Part shown: positions 34,849-44,620 of the stretch, one piece after another
Layout: each line of letters begins with the position of its first letter
Numbering within the stretch: position 1 is the first letter of the stretch
Assembly: GCA_002419585.1 (NCBI GenBank)
Contig: DIGJ01000002.1
Coordinates: 1-64,000, forward strand
DNA from: Lachnoclostridium sp. UBA5725
Lineage (GTDB): Bacteria; Bacillota; Clostridia; Lachnospirales; Lachnospiraceae
DNA: 64,000 nt
Reading direction: 5' to 3'
The notes under the pieces: generated by a model
Databases searched by the model: none
What the model was told of the DNA's origin: nothing
What the model saw: the letters and a program-made list of their open reading frames with translations, nothing else
Program-made: the position numbers and the translations under genes

Positions 34849-36114
34849 TTATAAACCGATATCACTTGGTTGACTGATTTTTCCAGTTATTGCACTTGCT
34901 GCAGCAACAGCAGGACTAGCTAAATAAACTTCCGATTCCACATGACCCATGCGGCCAACAAAGTTTCGGTTGGTAGTAGAAACTGCGCGCTCACCAGCGG
35001 CCAGAATACCCATATGTCCACCTAAACAAGGTCCACAGGTTGGTGTGCTTACAACCGCGCCTGCTTTGATAAAGGTCTGTATCAGACCTTCTTCGATGGC
35101 CTGTAGATAAATAGCCTGTGTTGCAGGAAATACGATGACACGCATACCTTTTGCAACATGATGTCCTTCGAATACCTTCGCAGCAGCTCTTAAATCAGAG
35201 ATTCGGCCATTGGTACAAGAACCAATAACAACCTGATCAATTTTGATTTCACCAGCATTTGCAACGGTCTTCGTATTTTCGGGAAGATGAGGAAATGCAA
35301 TCGTACATTCTAACGCACTTAAATCGATGGTATAGGTTTCGTCATATTGGGCATCTTCATCTGCTTCATAGATGGTATATTCTTTTTTGGAATGTTCTTT
35401 CATATAAGAAATGGTTAACTCATCGACTGGAAAAATTCCATTTTTTGCACCAGCTTCGATTGCCATATTTGCAATGGTAAAGCGGTCATCCATGGAAAGA
35501 TTCTTGATGCCTTCACCAACGAATTCCATGGATTTGTATAAAGCGCCATCCACACCAATCATTCCGATTATGTGCAAGATAACATCCTTTCCACTTACCC
35601 AAGGATTCATTTTACCGATTATATTGAATTTTATAGCACTAGGTACTTTAAACCAAGCTTTTCCAGTAATCATTCCAGCACCCATATCTGTACTTCCAAC
35701 ACCAGTGGAAAAAGCACCAAGTGCACCGTAAGTACAAGTGTGAGAGTCTGCACCAATGCAGGTTTCTCCTGCTACAATCAATCCTTTTTCAGGAAGAAGG
35801 GCGTGTTCGATTCCCATTTCACCAATTTCAAAATAATTAGTAATATCATGCTCTTTCGCGAATTCACGAACACATTTGCAATGCTCCGCTGATTTAATAT
35901 CTTTGTTTGGAGTAAAGTGATCAGGAACAAGTGCAATTTTATCTTTATCAAAAACGGTTTTTTTGTTTAATTTTTCTATTTCATGAATTGCAACCGGTCC
36001 GGTTATATCATTTGCTAAAACCAAATCTAAGTCTGCCTCAATTAATTGTCCGGCAACCACACAATCTAAGCCGGCGTGAGCTGCTAATATTTTCTGAGTC
36101 ATCGTCATTCCCAT
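34849..36114 (-). CDS. leuC: 3-isopropylmalate dehydratase large subunit
   Basis: This aconitase-fold subunit holds the [4Fe-4S] cluster. The three cysteine ligands appear in VIGSCTNGR and TCGPCLGGH of the 421-residue chain, and the N-terminal MTMTQKILAAHAG and GADSHTCTYGALG motifs are typical of the LeuC2/HacA type. The AGGAGG site precedes the ATG by 8 bases. It is divergent from the LysR gene with a T-N11-A palindrome between them, so LysR control is likely. Confidence 0.96.
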   Translation of the reverse strand: MGMTMTQKILAAHAGLDCVVAGQLIEADLDLVLANDITGPVAIHEIEKLNKKTVFDKDKIALVPDHFTPNKDIKSAEHCKCVREFAKEHDITNYFEIGEMGIEHALLPEKGLIVAGETCIGADSHTCTYGALGAFSTGVGSTDMGAGMITGKAWFKVPSAIKFNIIGKMNPWVSGKDVILHIIGMIGVDGALYKSMEFVGEGIKNLSMDDRFTIANMAIEAGAKNGIFPVDELTISYMKEHSKKEYTIYEADEDAQYDETYTIDLSALECTIAFPHLPENTKTVANAGEIKIDQVVIGSCTNGRISDLRAAAKVFEGHHVAKGMRVIVFPATQAIYLQAIEEGLIQTFIKAGAVVSTPTCGPCLGGHMGILAAGERAVSTTNRNFVGRMGHVESEVYLASPAVAAASAITGKISQPSDIGL

Positions 36115-36212
36115 GTGTATTTCCTCCTTTTGTATTTTACGTTTTGATTTCTATTAGAGCCATTGTAGCACAAATACAAGTATGAGTAAAATACATAATA
36201 AATATATTTTCA

Positions 36213-36227
36213 ATAACTATGAGTTAT
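36213..36227. promoter_or_regulatory. Probable LysR operator between leuC and lysR
   Basis: The palindrome ATAACTATGAGTTAT is a perfect T-N11-A LysR-type box in the 190-base gap between the divergent leuC and LysR genes. It would allow autoregulation and activation of leuCD. Confidence 0.6.
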
Positions 36228-36304
36228 AAAAGGATTGCTCTTTTTATTTGTATGTGCTACTCTGTATAAAATATATCAATTTGCTCGTAAAGGAAGGTGA
36301 TTGA

Positions 36305-37219
36305 ATGCAAGGAAATTTATCTGCATACCGCATTTTTTATACCGTTGCACAAAAAGGAAATATATCGTATGCAGCAAAAGAGTTATATATCAGCCAGCCA
36401 GCGATCAGTAAGGCCATTGCGAAACTAGAAGAGAATCTAGGTGCATCCTTGTTTTATCGAAGTTCAAGGGGCGTCATTTTGACCGAAGAAGGCAAACAGC
36501 TTTATGAACATACAAAAAAGGCATTTGAAGAATTGGAAGAAGGAGAGGCAAAGCTTCGAAAAATACAGGAATTTGGCATCGGTCAGATTCGAATCGGTGT
36601 CAGCACAACACTTTGTAAATATGTGTTAATTCCATATCTAAAGGCTTTTATTGATAAATATCCGCATATTAAAATAACGATAACCTGCCAGTCAACCTTT
36701 CACACGGTAAAACTTTTAGAAGAAGAAAAAATTGATATTGGACTGATTGGAAAGTTTGGATTTGGCAAGGATATCGATTTTTATCAAGTTATGGAAATAG
36801 AAGATGTATTTGTTACGTCAAAAGGATATTTGAAGAATCTAAGCATACGAGAAAAGGAACAAAATAATACGTTTGATATTCTGTCCTGTGCCAATTTGCT
36901 TCTCTTGGATGAGCAGAATATATCGAGACGCCATATCGAAACTTATTTTAAGGAAAATCATTTGGAAACAAAACAAGTGCTCGAAGTTGGCAACATGGAT
37001 TTACTAATTGAGTTTGCAAAGATTGGACTTGGGGTGGCGTGTGTCATCAAGGAATTTGTAGAGAAAGAAATAAAGGACGGAGTGCTTTCGATTGTAGACA
37101 TTCCAAAACCGATAGAGCGACGAGAAATAGGGTTCGCTTTTTCGAAAAAGAATATTAAAACAGAGTCAATCGATCGATTTATTGATTTTATCCAAGAGAT
37201 AAAATGCGAAAAACAATGA
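36305..37219 (+). CDS. LysR-family regulator, probably of leuCD
   Basis: The 304-residue regulator has a LysR helix-turn-helix (GNISYAAKELYISQPAISKAIAKLEENLG) at residues 19-47 and a two-lobed effector domain. A GGAAGGTGA site lies 4 bases before the ATG. It is divergent from leuCD and followed by the T-box leuB leader, so it is likely to respond to branched-chain amino-acid precursors. That effector is inferred from position alone. Confidence 0.88.
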   Translation: MQGNLSAYRIFYTVAQKGNISYAAKELYISQPAISKAIAKLEENLGASLFYRSSRGVILTEEGKQLYEHTKKAFEELEEGEAKLRKIQEFGIGQIRIGVSTTLCKYVLIPYLKAFIDKYPHIKITITCQSTFHTVKLLEEEKIDIGLIGKFGFGKDIDFYQVMEIEDVFVTSKGYLKNLSIREKEQNNTFDILSCANLLLLDEQNISRRHIETYFKENHLETKQVLEVGNMDLLIEFAKIGLGVACVIKEFVEKEIKDGVLSIVDIPKPIERREIGFAFSKKNIKTESIDRFIDFIQEIKCEKQ

Positions 37220-37276
37220 CAATCTATAGTTTAGTACATTTTCGCTTGAATACGTTAAATTTTTAAAATTTTAGAC

Positions 37277-37305
37277 TTGACAGTCCAAATCAGAATGATT
37301 ATACT
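37277..37305 (+). promoter_or_regulatory. Promoter of the T-box leader
   Basis: A consensus TTGACA (37277-37282) and TATACT (37300-37305) are separated by 17 bases, upstream of the leuB leader. Transcription should begin near 37312. Confidence 0.85.
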
Positions 37306-37311
37306 AGGTAA

Positions 37312-37567
37312 TAATTAAAAACAAGAACGGCAACGATAAGGAGTAGTACATATCTACTGAACGCACAGAGAAAAGATGGTTGGTGAAAATCTTTAGGGAT
37401 GAGATATGGAAAGTAGCCTTGGAGCCTTGGAGTAGAACGAAAGTAATTTTAAGTAGACTTCAACGTATTTCCTACGTTATAAGGAGTAGAGTGCAGAGAT
37501 TACTCTGAATTTAGGTGGTACCACGGAATCATTCGCCCTAAGCGTTTCGCTTAGGGCGTTTTCTTTT
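37312..37567 (+). promoter_or_regulatory. T-box riboswitch upstream of leuB
   Basis: The leader has the T-box hallmark AGGTGGTACCACGG at 37513-37526, which pairs with uncharged tRNA. A stem-I region holds the GGTTGGTGAAAATC element near 37380-37393. It is followed by a strong terminator, CGCCCTAAGC with GCTTAGGGCG and a T-run, at 37534-37567. Genes downstream make branched-chain amino acids, so a leucine or isoleucine tRNA is expected. I could not assign the specifier codon by eye. Confidence 0.93.
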
Positions 37568-37589
37568 GCGCGAAAGCCATGAGCCGTGC

Positions 37590-37771
37590 AAAATCGAAAA
37601 GGCGATGATGCATGCTCGCATGCAAATCAGCGCATTTTCGATTTTATAGGGCGAAGCCCGCGACCGAGATGAAGCAGAGCGGAATCGAGGTGCAGCACGG
37701 CGGACAACCGGGTAGCCAAAAAAAGGCGATGATGCATGCTCGCATGCAAATCAGCGCATTTTCGATTTTAT
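37590..37771 (+). repeat. Two 51-bp direct repeats of a palindromic unit in the leuB leader
   Basis: The segments 37597-37647 and 37721-37771 are identical over 51 bases by my reading. Each contains TGCATGC-TC-GCATGCA, and copy 1 is extended by AAAATCG to form a longer hairpin with its TTTTCGATTTT end. Between them is a GC-rich stretch of about 73 bases, unlike the surrounding AT-rich DNA. It lies between the T-box terminator and the leuB ribosome site. It may be a REP-like intergenic repeat; its effect on translation of leuB is unknown. Confidence 0.85.
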
Positions 37772-37796
37772 TCAACATTTGAAAGGAGAAACAACC

Positions 37797-38879
37797 ATGA
37801 AATTAAAAATTGCAGTGATCAAAGGTGATGGCATTGGACCCGAAATTGTTACTGAGGCACAAAAGGTCTTAGATAAAGTTGCACTTAAATTTGGGCATGA
37901 AATAGAATATACACAGCTATTAATGGGAGGTGCTTCCATTGATGCCAATGGAGTTCCCTTAACGGATGAAACAGTAGCATTAGCGAAAGCTTCCGATGCA
38001 GTCTTGATGGGTTCCATTGGAGGAAACACAACAACCTCTCCATGGTACAAATTAGCACCAAATCTTAGACCAGAAGCAGGGCTTTTAAAGATACGTAAGG
38101 AGCTAAACTTATTTGCAAATCTAAGACCAGCATATCTATACGAAGAATTAAAACAGGCGTGTCCGCTAAAAGATGAGATTATCGGGAATGGTTTTGACAT
38201 GATGATTATGCGAGAACTTACTGGAGGTCTTTATTTTGGAGAACGAAAGACACAAGAAGTAAATGGTCTTTTGACAGCAGTAGATTCTCTCACCTATAAT
38301 GAACAAGAGATACGTAGAATTGCAATTCGAGGATTTGAAATCGCGCGAAAACGAAGAGGAAAAGTAACGAGTGTGGACAAAGCAAATGTTTTGGATTCCT
38401 CAAGACTTTGGAGAAAAATCGTTGAAGAGGTGGCAAATGATTATAAAGATGTTACCTTAGAACATATGTTAGTGGATAACTGTGCAATGCAGTTAGTAAA
38501 AGATCCGAAACAGTTTGATGTCATATTGACAGAGAACATGTTTGGCGATATTTTATCGGATGAAGCCAGCATGGTAACCGGCTCCATTGGAATGTTAGCT
38601 TCCGCAAGTTTAAATGATACCAAATTTGGACTTTACGAACCAAGTGGTGGTTCGGCTCCTGATATTGCAGGAAAAGGCATTGCAAACCCAATTGCAACCA
38701 TACTTTCCGCAGCAATGATGCTTCGTTTTTCCTTTGATTTAGACAAAGAAGCAGATGCGATTGAGATGGCAGTAAAACAGATTTTAAAAGAAAACTATCG
38801 AACAATAGACATTTTGGCTAAAGGGTGTAAACAAGTTGGAACAAAGGAAATGGGAGATTTGATTTGCGAACGAATATAA
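37797..38879 (+). CDS. leuB: 3-isopropylmalate dehydrogenase
   Basis: The NAD-dependent enzyme oxidises and decarboxylates 3-isopropylmalate in leucine synthesis. The 360-residue chain shows the IMDH signatures: GDGIGPEIV at the start, RPEAGLLKIRKEL, the metal and substrate site NMFGDILSDEASMVTGSIGML, and EPSGGSAPDIAGKGIANP. The ATG at 37797 has AAAGGAG 8 bases before it. It is the first gene after the T-box and starts an ilvD-ilvB-serC-serA run. leuCD lie upstream on the other strand. Confidence 0.96.
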   Translation: MKLKIAVIKGDGIGPEIVTEAQKVLDKVALKFGHEIEYTQLLMGGASIDANGVPLTDETVALAKASDAVLMGSIGGNTTTSPWYKLAPNLRPEAGLLKIRKELNLFANLRPAYLYEELKQACPLKDEIIGNGFDMMIMRELTGGLYFGERKTQEVNGLLTAVDSLTYNEQEIRRIAIRGFEIARKRRGKVTSVDKANVLDSSRLWRKIVEEVANDYKDVTLEHMLVDNCAMQLVKDPKQFDVILTENMFGDILSDEASMVTGSIGMLASASLNDTKFGLYEPSGGSAPDIAGKGIANPIATILSAAMMLRFSFDLDKEADAIEMAVKQILKENYRTIDILAKGCKQVGTKEMGDLICERI

Positions 38880-38929
38880 AATGTAGTAATCTATCAAAAT
38901 AGTAGTAATAGAAAGTGAGGAAATAGGTT

Positions 38930-40591
38930 ATGAGAAGTGATTCAGTAACAAAAGGAATGCAACAGGCACCACATCGATCATTATTCAATGCATTAGGACT
39001 AACAAAGGAAGAGATGGAGCGACCACTCGTCGGTATTGTAAGTTCTTATAATGAAATTGTCCCAGGTCATATGAATCTGGATAAAATTGTGAATGCCGTC
39101 AAACTAGGCGTCTCCATGGCAGGTGGAACCCCAATTGTGTTTCCTGCAATTGCAGTATGTGATGGAATTGCAATGGGTCATCTAGGAATGAAGTATTCAC
39201 TCGTAACCAGAGATTTGATCGCAGACTCAACGGAGTGTATGGCAATGGCACATGCGTTTGACGCATTGGTCATGGTACCAAACTGCGATAAAAATGTTCC
39301 TGGACTTTTGATGGCAGCAGCCAGAGTGAATATCCCTACTGTTTTCGTATCTGGTGGTCCGATGCTTGCAGGACATGTAAAAGGAAAGAAAACCAGTCTT
39401 TCCAGTATGTTTGAAGCAGTTGGAGCTTATGCAGCAGGTAACATGAGTGAAGAAGATGTGTTGGAATATGAAAACAAAGCATGTCCAACCTGTGGTTCTT
39501 GTTCTGGAATGTACACAGCAAATTCAATGAACTGCTTAACTGAGGCACTTGGTATGGGACTTGGTGGTAATGGTACGATACCAGCAGTATATTCGGAGCG
39601 AATCAAGCTTGCAAAGCATGCAGGAATGCAAGTTATGGAAATGTTAGAAAAGAACATATGCCCAAGAGATATTATGACAGAAAAGGCATTTATGAATGCC
39701 TTGACCATTGATATGGCACTGGGCTGCTCCACAAATAGTATGCTTCATCTACCAGCAATTGCACATGAAGCAGGTGTAGAACTAAACATGGATATTGCAA
39801 ATGAAATTAGTGCAAAAACACCAAATCTTTGCCATTTGGCACCAGCAGGGCACACGTATATGGAAGACTTAAATGAGGCTGGTGGTGTATTCGCAGTAAT
39901 GAATGAATTAAATAAAAAAGGACTATTATATACGGATCTAATCACGGTAACAGGAAAGACAGTATTGGAAAATATTAAAAACTGTGTCAATAAAGATCCA
40001 GAAGTGATTCGTCCGATTGATGATCCATATAGCGTAACGGGTGGCATTGCAGTCTTAAAAGGAAATTTGGCACCGGATTCTGGAGTTGTTAAACGCTCCG
40101 CAGTTGTTCCAGAGATGATGATACATTCTGGACCTGCAAGAGTATATGACTGTGAAGAAGATGCTATCGATGCAATCAAAAGCGGAAAAATTGTGAAAGG
40201 TGATGTCGTCGTCATTCGTTATGAAGGACCAAAAGGCGGACCTGGAATGAGAGAGATGCTAAACCCTACTTCTGCGATTGCTGGAATGGGACTTGGATCA
40301 AGTGTAGCCCTGATAACAGACGGACGTTTTTCAGGAGCTTCCAGAGGCGCATCGATTGGTCATGTATCACCAGAAGCAGCGGTTGGTGGACCAATCGCAC
40401 TCGTGGAAGAAGGCGATATTATTGAGATTAATATTCCGGAAAATAAACTAAATGTTCGAATTTCAGAGGAAGAAATGGCTAAGAGAAAGGCGAATTGGCA
40501 GCCAAGAGAACCAAAAGTGAAAACAGGATATCTTGCAAGATATGCAAAGATGGTTACCTCTGGAAATCGTGGTGCAATATTGGAAAAATAG
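38930..40591 (+). CDS. ilvD: Dihydroxy-acid dehydratase
   Basis: The enzyme dehydrates dihydroxy-acids in valine and isoleucine synthesis and carries an Fe-S cluster. The cysteine ligands appear in NCDKNVPG and CPTCGSCSGMYTANSMNCLTEALG of the 553-residue chain, and the C-terminal GRFSGASRGASIGHVSPEAAVGG is intact. A GAGG site precedes the ATG. It follows leuB by 50 bases and precedes ilvB by 16, so co-transcription is likely. Confidence 0.96.
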   Translation: MRSDSVTKGMQQAPHRSLFNALGLTKEEMERPLVGIVSSYNEIVPGHMNLDKIVNAVKLGVSMAGGTPIVFPAIAVCDGIAMGHLGMKYSLVTRDLIADSTECMAMAHAFDALVMVPNCDKNVPGLLMAAARVNIPTVFVSGGPMLAGHVKGKKTSLSSMFEAVGAYAAGNMSEEDVLEYENKACPTCGSCSGMYTANSMNCLTEALGMGLGGNGTIPAVYSERIKLAKHAGMQVMEMLEKNICPRDIMTEKAFMNALTIDMALGCSTNSMLHLPAIAHEAGVELNMDIANEISAKTPNLCHLAPAGHTYMEDLNEAGGVFAVMNELNKKGLLYTDLITVTGKTVLENIKNCVNKDPEVIRPIDDPYSVTGGIAVLKGNLAPDSGVVKRSAVVPEMMIHSGPARVYDCEEDAIDAIKSGKIVKGDVVVIRYEGPKGGPGMREMLNPTSAIAGMGLGSSVALITDGRFSGASRGASIGHVSPEAAVGGPIALVEEGDIIEINIPENKLNVRISEEEMAKRKANWQPREPKVKTGYLARYAKMVTSGNRGAILEK

Positions 40592-40607
40592 AGAAAGAGG
40601 TGTGTAG

Positions 40608-42296
40608 ATGCAGTTAACAGGATCAGAAATCGTAGTTGAATGTTTAAAAGAACAGGGTGTTGACACTATTTTCGGATACCCAGGTGGTACTATTCTTAAT
40701 ATATATGATGCATTGTATAAGCATCAGGACGAAATTACGCATATTTTAACTTCACATGAACAAGGAGCTTCTCATGCTGCAGATGGATATGCAAGAGCAA
40801 CCGGAAAAGTTGGAGTTTGCCTGGCAACGAGTGGACCAGGAGCTACCAATTTAGTAACTGGAATCGCAACGGCTTACATGGATTCTGTACCTATGGTTGC
40901 AATTACTTGTAACGTAGCAACTGCCTTGCTTGGAAAAGATACCTTTCAAGAAATTGATATAACTGGTGTTACAATGCCTATCACGAAGCATAACTTTATT
41001 GTAAAAGATATTAAAAAGTTAGCAGATACAATTCGAAGAGCGTTTGTAATTTCCAAAACTGGAAGACCAGGACCTGTTCTTATTGATATTACAAAGGATG
41101 TAACAGCTGAAAAGACGGAATACACAAAGAAAGAGCCACAAAAAGTGGAGCGAATGAAAGATCGGATTACTGCTGAGAGCATTGAAAAAGCGGTTAAATT
41201 GATAAAAAAAGCGCAAAAACCGGTTATCTTTGTTGGTGGTGGCGCAGTTATATCAAACGCATACGAAGAATTGTTAGACTTTGTAACAAAGGTGGATGCA
41301 CCGGTAACGGATACCTTAATGGGAAAGGGTGCCTTTAATGGGGAACATCCTTACTATATGGGAATGCTTGGAATGCATGGTACCAAGACGGCAAACTTAA
41401 GTGTAACCGAATGTGACTTACTGATTACCATTGGAGCAAGATTTAGTGACCGTGTAACAGGAAATACGAAACGATTTTCTAGAAATGCAAAAGTACTTCA
41501 AATTGATGTTGATCCAGCGGAAGTAAACAAAAATATAGTAGTTGCTCATCATATCATCGGCGATATAAAAGAGGCATTGACTGAATTAAACCAGAATTTG
41601 GAAGCGCAATCACACGAAGAGTGGATTAAAAAAGTAGAGGATTTAAAAGAGAGGAATCCACTTGTTTATCGCGAGGATATGTTGAATGGACCATATATCA
41701 TCGAGCAAATATATGAAATAACAAAAGGCGATGCCCTAATCACAACAGAAGTTGGTCAGCATCAGATGTGGGCAGCCCAATTTTATAAGTATAAACTGCC
41801 AAGAACCTTTATTACATCGGGTGGATTAGGAACGATGGGATATGGACTTGGAGCTTCGCTTGGAGCGCAGCTTGGAAGACCAGATAAGCAGGTAATTAAT
41901 ATTGCTGGTGATGGATGTTTTCGTATGAATATGAATGAAATTGCGACTGCTGCTCGATACAATATTCCAATTGTTCAGGTCGTTATTAATAATCATGTAC
42001 TTGGCATGGTACGCCAGTGGCAAAACTTATTTTATGAACAAAGATATTCCCAGACCATATTAAATGATAAGGTGGACTTTGTTAAATTAGCAGAGGCAAT
42101 GGGAGCTACTGCTTACCGCGTAACGAAAAAAGAAGAATTTGCAGATGTATTAATAAAAGCAATGAATCACAATGGTCCGGTTGTAATTGACTGTATTGTT
42201 GACTGCGATGATAAAGTATTTCCGATGGTTGCACCAGGTGGAGCGATTGAGGAAGCCTTTAATGAAGAAGATTTAAAACAAAAAAACAAAAATTAA
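40608..42296 (+). CDS. ilvB: Acetolactate synthase large subunit
   Basis: This ThDP enzyme condenses pyruvate with pyruvate or 2-oxobutyrate. Of its 562 residues, the catalytic-glutamate region SHEQGASHAADGYAR lies near 47-61. The ThDP-binding motif GDGCFRMNMNEIATAARYNIPIVQVVINN lies near 432-460. The C terminus is typical of catalytic subunits. AGAGGTG precedes the ATG. No ilvN regulatory subunit follows; serC begins 25 bases after the stop. Either ilvN is elsewhere or the enzyme acts without one. Confidence 0.95.
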   Translation: MQLTGSEIVVECLKEQGVDTIFGYPGGTILNIYDALYKHQDEITHILTSHEQGASHAADGYARATGKVGVCLATSGPGATNLVTGIATAYMDSVPMVAITCNVATALLGKDTFQEIDITGVTMPITKHNFIVKDIKKLADTIRRAFVISKTGRPGPVLIDITKDVTAEKTEYTKKEPQKVERMKDRITAESIEKAVKLIKKAQKPVIFVGGGAVISNAYEELLDFVTKVDAPVTDTLMGKGAFNGEHPYYMGMLGMHGTKTANLSVTECDLLITIGARFSDRVTGNTKRFSRNAKVLQIDVDPAEVNKNIVVAHHIIGDIKEALTELNQNLEAQSHEEWIKKVEDLKERNPLVYREDMLNGPYIIEQIYEITKGDALITTEVGQHQMWAAQFYKYKLPRTFITSGGLGTMGYGLGASLGAQLGRPDKQVINIAGDGCFRMNMNEIATAARYNIPIVQVVINNHVLGMVRQWQNLFYEQRYSQTILNDKVDFVKLAEAMGATAYRVTKKEEFADVLIKAMNHNGPVVIDCIVDCDDKVFPMVAPGGAIEEAFNEEDLKQKNKN

Positions 42297-42321
42297 TGTA
42301 TATATTTAAGGAGGATGCGAA

Positions 42322-43404
42322 ATGGCTAGAGTTTACAATTTTTCAGCTGGACCGGCAGTTTTGCCAGAAGAAGTATTAAAAGAGGCAGCAGCAGAAATGC
42401 TCGATTATAAGGGTTGTGGTATGTCCGTTATGGAGATGAGCCATCGATCAAAAGTGTTTGAAGAGATTATTCATGATGCGGAGAAAGACTTACGAGAACT
42501 GATGAATATTCCAGATAATTATAAAGTTTTATTTCTGCAAGGTGGTGCTTCCCAGCAATTTGCGATGATTCCAATGAACCTTATGAAAAATGGGGTTGCT
42601 GATTATATCATAACAGGTCAATGGGCGAAAAAGGCATACCAGGAAGCTTGTATTTATGGAAAAGCAAATGCCATTGCCTCCTCTGCTGACAAGACATTTT
42701 CCTATATTCCAGACTGTAGCGATCTTCCAATTAGTGAAGATGCAGACTATGTATATATTTGCGAAAATAATACCATCTACGGAACAAAATTTAAAACATT
42801 ACCAAACACAAAGGGCAAAACTTTAGTTGCAGATGTTTCTTCCTGCTTTTTGTCAGAACCCGTTGATGTATCAAAATATGGTATCATTTATGGAGGTGTT
42901 CAAAAGAACATTGGTCCTGCTGGAATGGTAATCGTAATTATCCGTGAAGATTTAATAACAGAAGATACGTTGTCTGGGACTCCTACCATGCTAAAATTCA
43001 AAACGCATTCCGATGCAGAATCTCTATATAATACGCCACCTGCATATGGTATTTACATATGTGGCAAAGTATTCAAATGGCTTAAGGCAATGGGTGGTCT
43101 TGAAGTAATGAAGCAAAGAAATGAAGAAAAAGCAAAGATTCTTTATGATTTCTTAGATCAGAGCAAAATGTTCAAAGGTACTGTAGTTAAAGAAGATCGT
43201 TCACTTATGAATGTTCCTTTTGTAACAGGGAATGAAGAACTTGATGCAAAATTCGTAAAAGAAGCAAAAGCAAATGGCTTTGAAAACCTAAAAGGACATC
43301 GTAGTGTTGGTGGAATGAGAGCTAGTATCTATAATGCAATGCCAAAACAAGGCGTGATTGATTTGGTTGCATTTATGAAAAAATTTGAAGAAGAAAATGC
43401 ATAA
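42322..43404 (+). CDS. serC: Phosphoserine aminotransferase
   Basis: The PLP enzyme converts 3-phosphohydroxypyruvate to phosphoserine. The 360-residue chain begins VYNFSAGPAVLPEEVL, has the phosphate-binding GGASQQF near 74, and has the PLP-lysine motif GGVQKNIGPAG near 193. The C terminus GHRSVGGMRASIYNAMP is conserved in SerC. AAGGAGG lies 8 bases before the ATG. Paired with serA it forms a serine pathway that could supply cysteine and glycine, here joined to the branched-chain operon. Confidence 0.96.
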   Translation: MARVYNFSAGPAVLPEEVLKEAAAEMLDYKGCGMSVMEMSHRSKVFEEIIHDAEKDLRELMNIPDNYKVLFLQGGASQQFAMIPMNLMKNGVADYIITGQWAKKAYQEACIYGKANAIASSADKTFSYIPDCSDLPISEDADYVYICENNTIYGTKFKTLPNTKGKTLVADVSSCFLSEPVDVSKYGIIYGGVQKNIGPAGMVIVIIREDLITEDTLSGTPTMLKFKTHSDAESLYNTPPAYGIYICGKVFKWLKAMGGLEVMKQRNEEKAKILYDFLDQSKMFKGTVVKEDRSLMNVPFVTGNEELDAKFVKEAKANGFENLKGHRSVGGMRASIYNAMPKQGVIDLVAFMKKFEEENA

Positions 43405-43428
43405 AAGCGTCTATATTGGGAGGAAATC

Positions 43429-44592
43429 ATGATTAAAATAAATTGCTTAAATCCAATCGCCAAAGTGGGTTTGGATATATTGAATGATAACTATGAGAAG
43501 ACAGAACGTATTGAAGAAGCAGACGTTGTATTGGTACGAAGCGCAACGATGCATGACCTCAAATTTTCGGATAACCTAAAAGCAGTAGCAAGAGCTGGTG
43601 CTGGAGTAAATAACATCCCTTTGGATAAATGTGCGGATCAAGGTATTGTTGTTTTTAATACTCCTGGTGCAAATGCAAATGGTGTAAAAGAATTGGTTGT
43701 AGCAGGATTAATGCTTGCTTCCCGTGACTTAGTGGGCGGTATCAACTGGATTGAGCAAAACAAAGACGATGAAAACATTGGAAAAACAATGGAGAAAGCA
43801 AAGAACGCCTTTGCAGGTAAAGAAGCATTGGGCAAAAAGCTGGGTGTAATTGGACTTGGAGCAATTGGCGTTTTGGTTGCTAACGCAGGAAAAGCACTTG
43901 GTATGGAAGTATATGGGTGCGACCCATTTCTTTCCGTTGATCATGCACTACAGTTATCCAGAGAAGTAACATTAGTAAAATCAAACGAAGAAATTTTCCG
44001 CACTTGTGATTATATCAGTGTACATGTTCCATTGTTAGAAGATACAAAGGGAATGATCAACAAAAATAGCATGAAACTCATGAAAGACGGCGTCATTATA
44101 CTTAACTATGCAAGAGACTTATTAGTAAATGATGATGATATGAAAGAAGCGTTAGAATCAGGAAAGGTCGCAAAGTATGTAACTGATTTCCCAAATGCAA
44201 AAACTGCAAATATGGACGGTGTAATAGCATTCCCTCACCTTGGAGCATCTACCGAGGAATCAGAAGACAACTGTGCAAAGATGGCAGTAAATGAAATTAT
44301 GGACTTTATGGAAACAGGCTCCATTAAAAATTCTGTAAACTATCCAAACTGTGATGCAGGGCTATGCACATCAATGGGTCGTGTAACCATCTGCCACAAA
44401 AACATTCCGAATATGTTAACACAGTTTACCGCAGCATTTTCAGCACAGGGTGTAAATATTGAAAACCTGATTAATAAATCGCGTGGAGAATATGCATATT
44501 CCGTTATGGATGTTGCTTCTAAGGTAGAAGCAGCTATGGTAGAGCAGATTGCCAAAATAGATGGAGTACTGAAAGTAAGAGTTGTGAAATAA
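43429..44592 (+). CDS. serA: D-3-phosphoglycerate dehydrogenase
   Basis: The NAD-dependent enzyme starts serine synthesis. The 387-residue chain has the substrate loop ARAGAGVNNIPLDKCADQGIVV, the Rossmann motif GLGAIGVLVANAGKALGMEV, the catalytic His in FPHLGAS, and a C-terminal ACT-like region from about 315 (MGRVTICHKNIPNMLTQFTAAFS). The ATG has GGGAGG 6 bases before it. The ACT region suggests allosteric control by serine. A large hairpin element begins about 30 bases after the stop. Confidence 0.95.
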   Translation: MIKINCLNPIAKVGLDILNDNYEKTERIEEADVVLVRSATMHDLKFSDNLKAVARAGAGVNNIPLDKCADQGIVVFNTPGANANGVKELVVAGLMLASRDLVGGINWIEQNKDDENIGKTMEKAKNAFAGKEALGKKLGVIGLGAIGVLVANAGKALGMEVYGCDPFLSVDHALQLSREVTLVKSNEEIFRTCDYISVHVPLLEDTKGMINKNSMKLMKDGVIILNYARDLLVNDDDMKEALESGKVAKYVTDFPNAKTANMDGVIAFPHLGASTEESEDNCAKMAVNEIMDFMETGSIKNSVNYPNCDAGLCTSMGRVTICHKNIPNMLTQFTAAFSAQGVNIENLINKSRGEYAYSVMDVASKVEAAMVEQIAKIDGVLKVRVVK

Positions 44593-44620
44593 AGAAACGA
44601 AATACTAATGGGATGTTGAA

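Noticed and set aside
37312..37567. Assigning the T-box specifier codon as a particular leucine codon
   Set aside because: I could not fold stem I reliably by eye. The downstream genes suggest leucine or isoleucine only.
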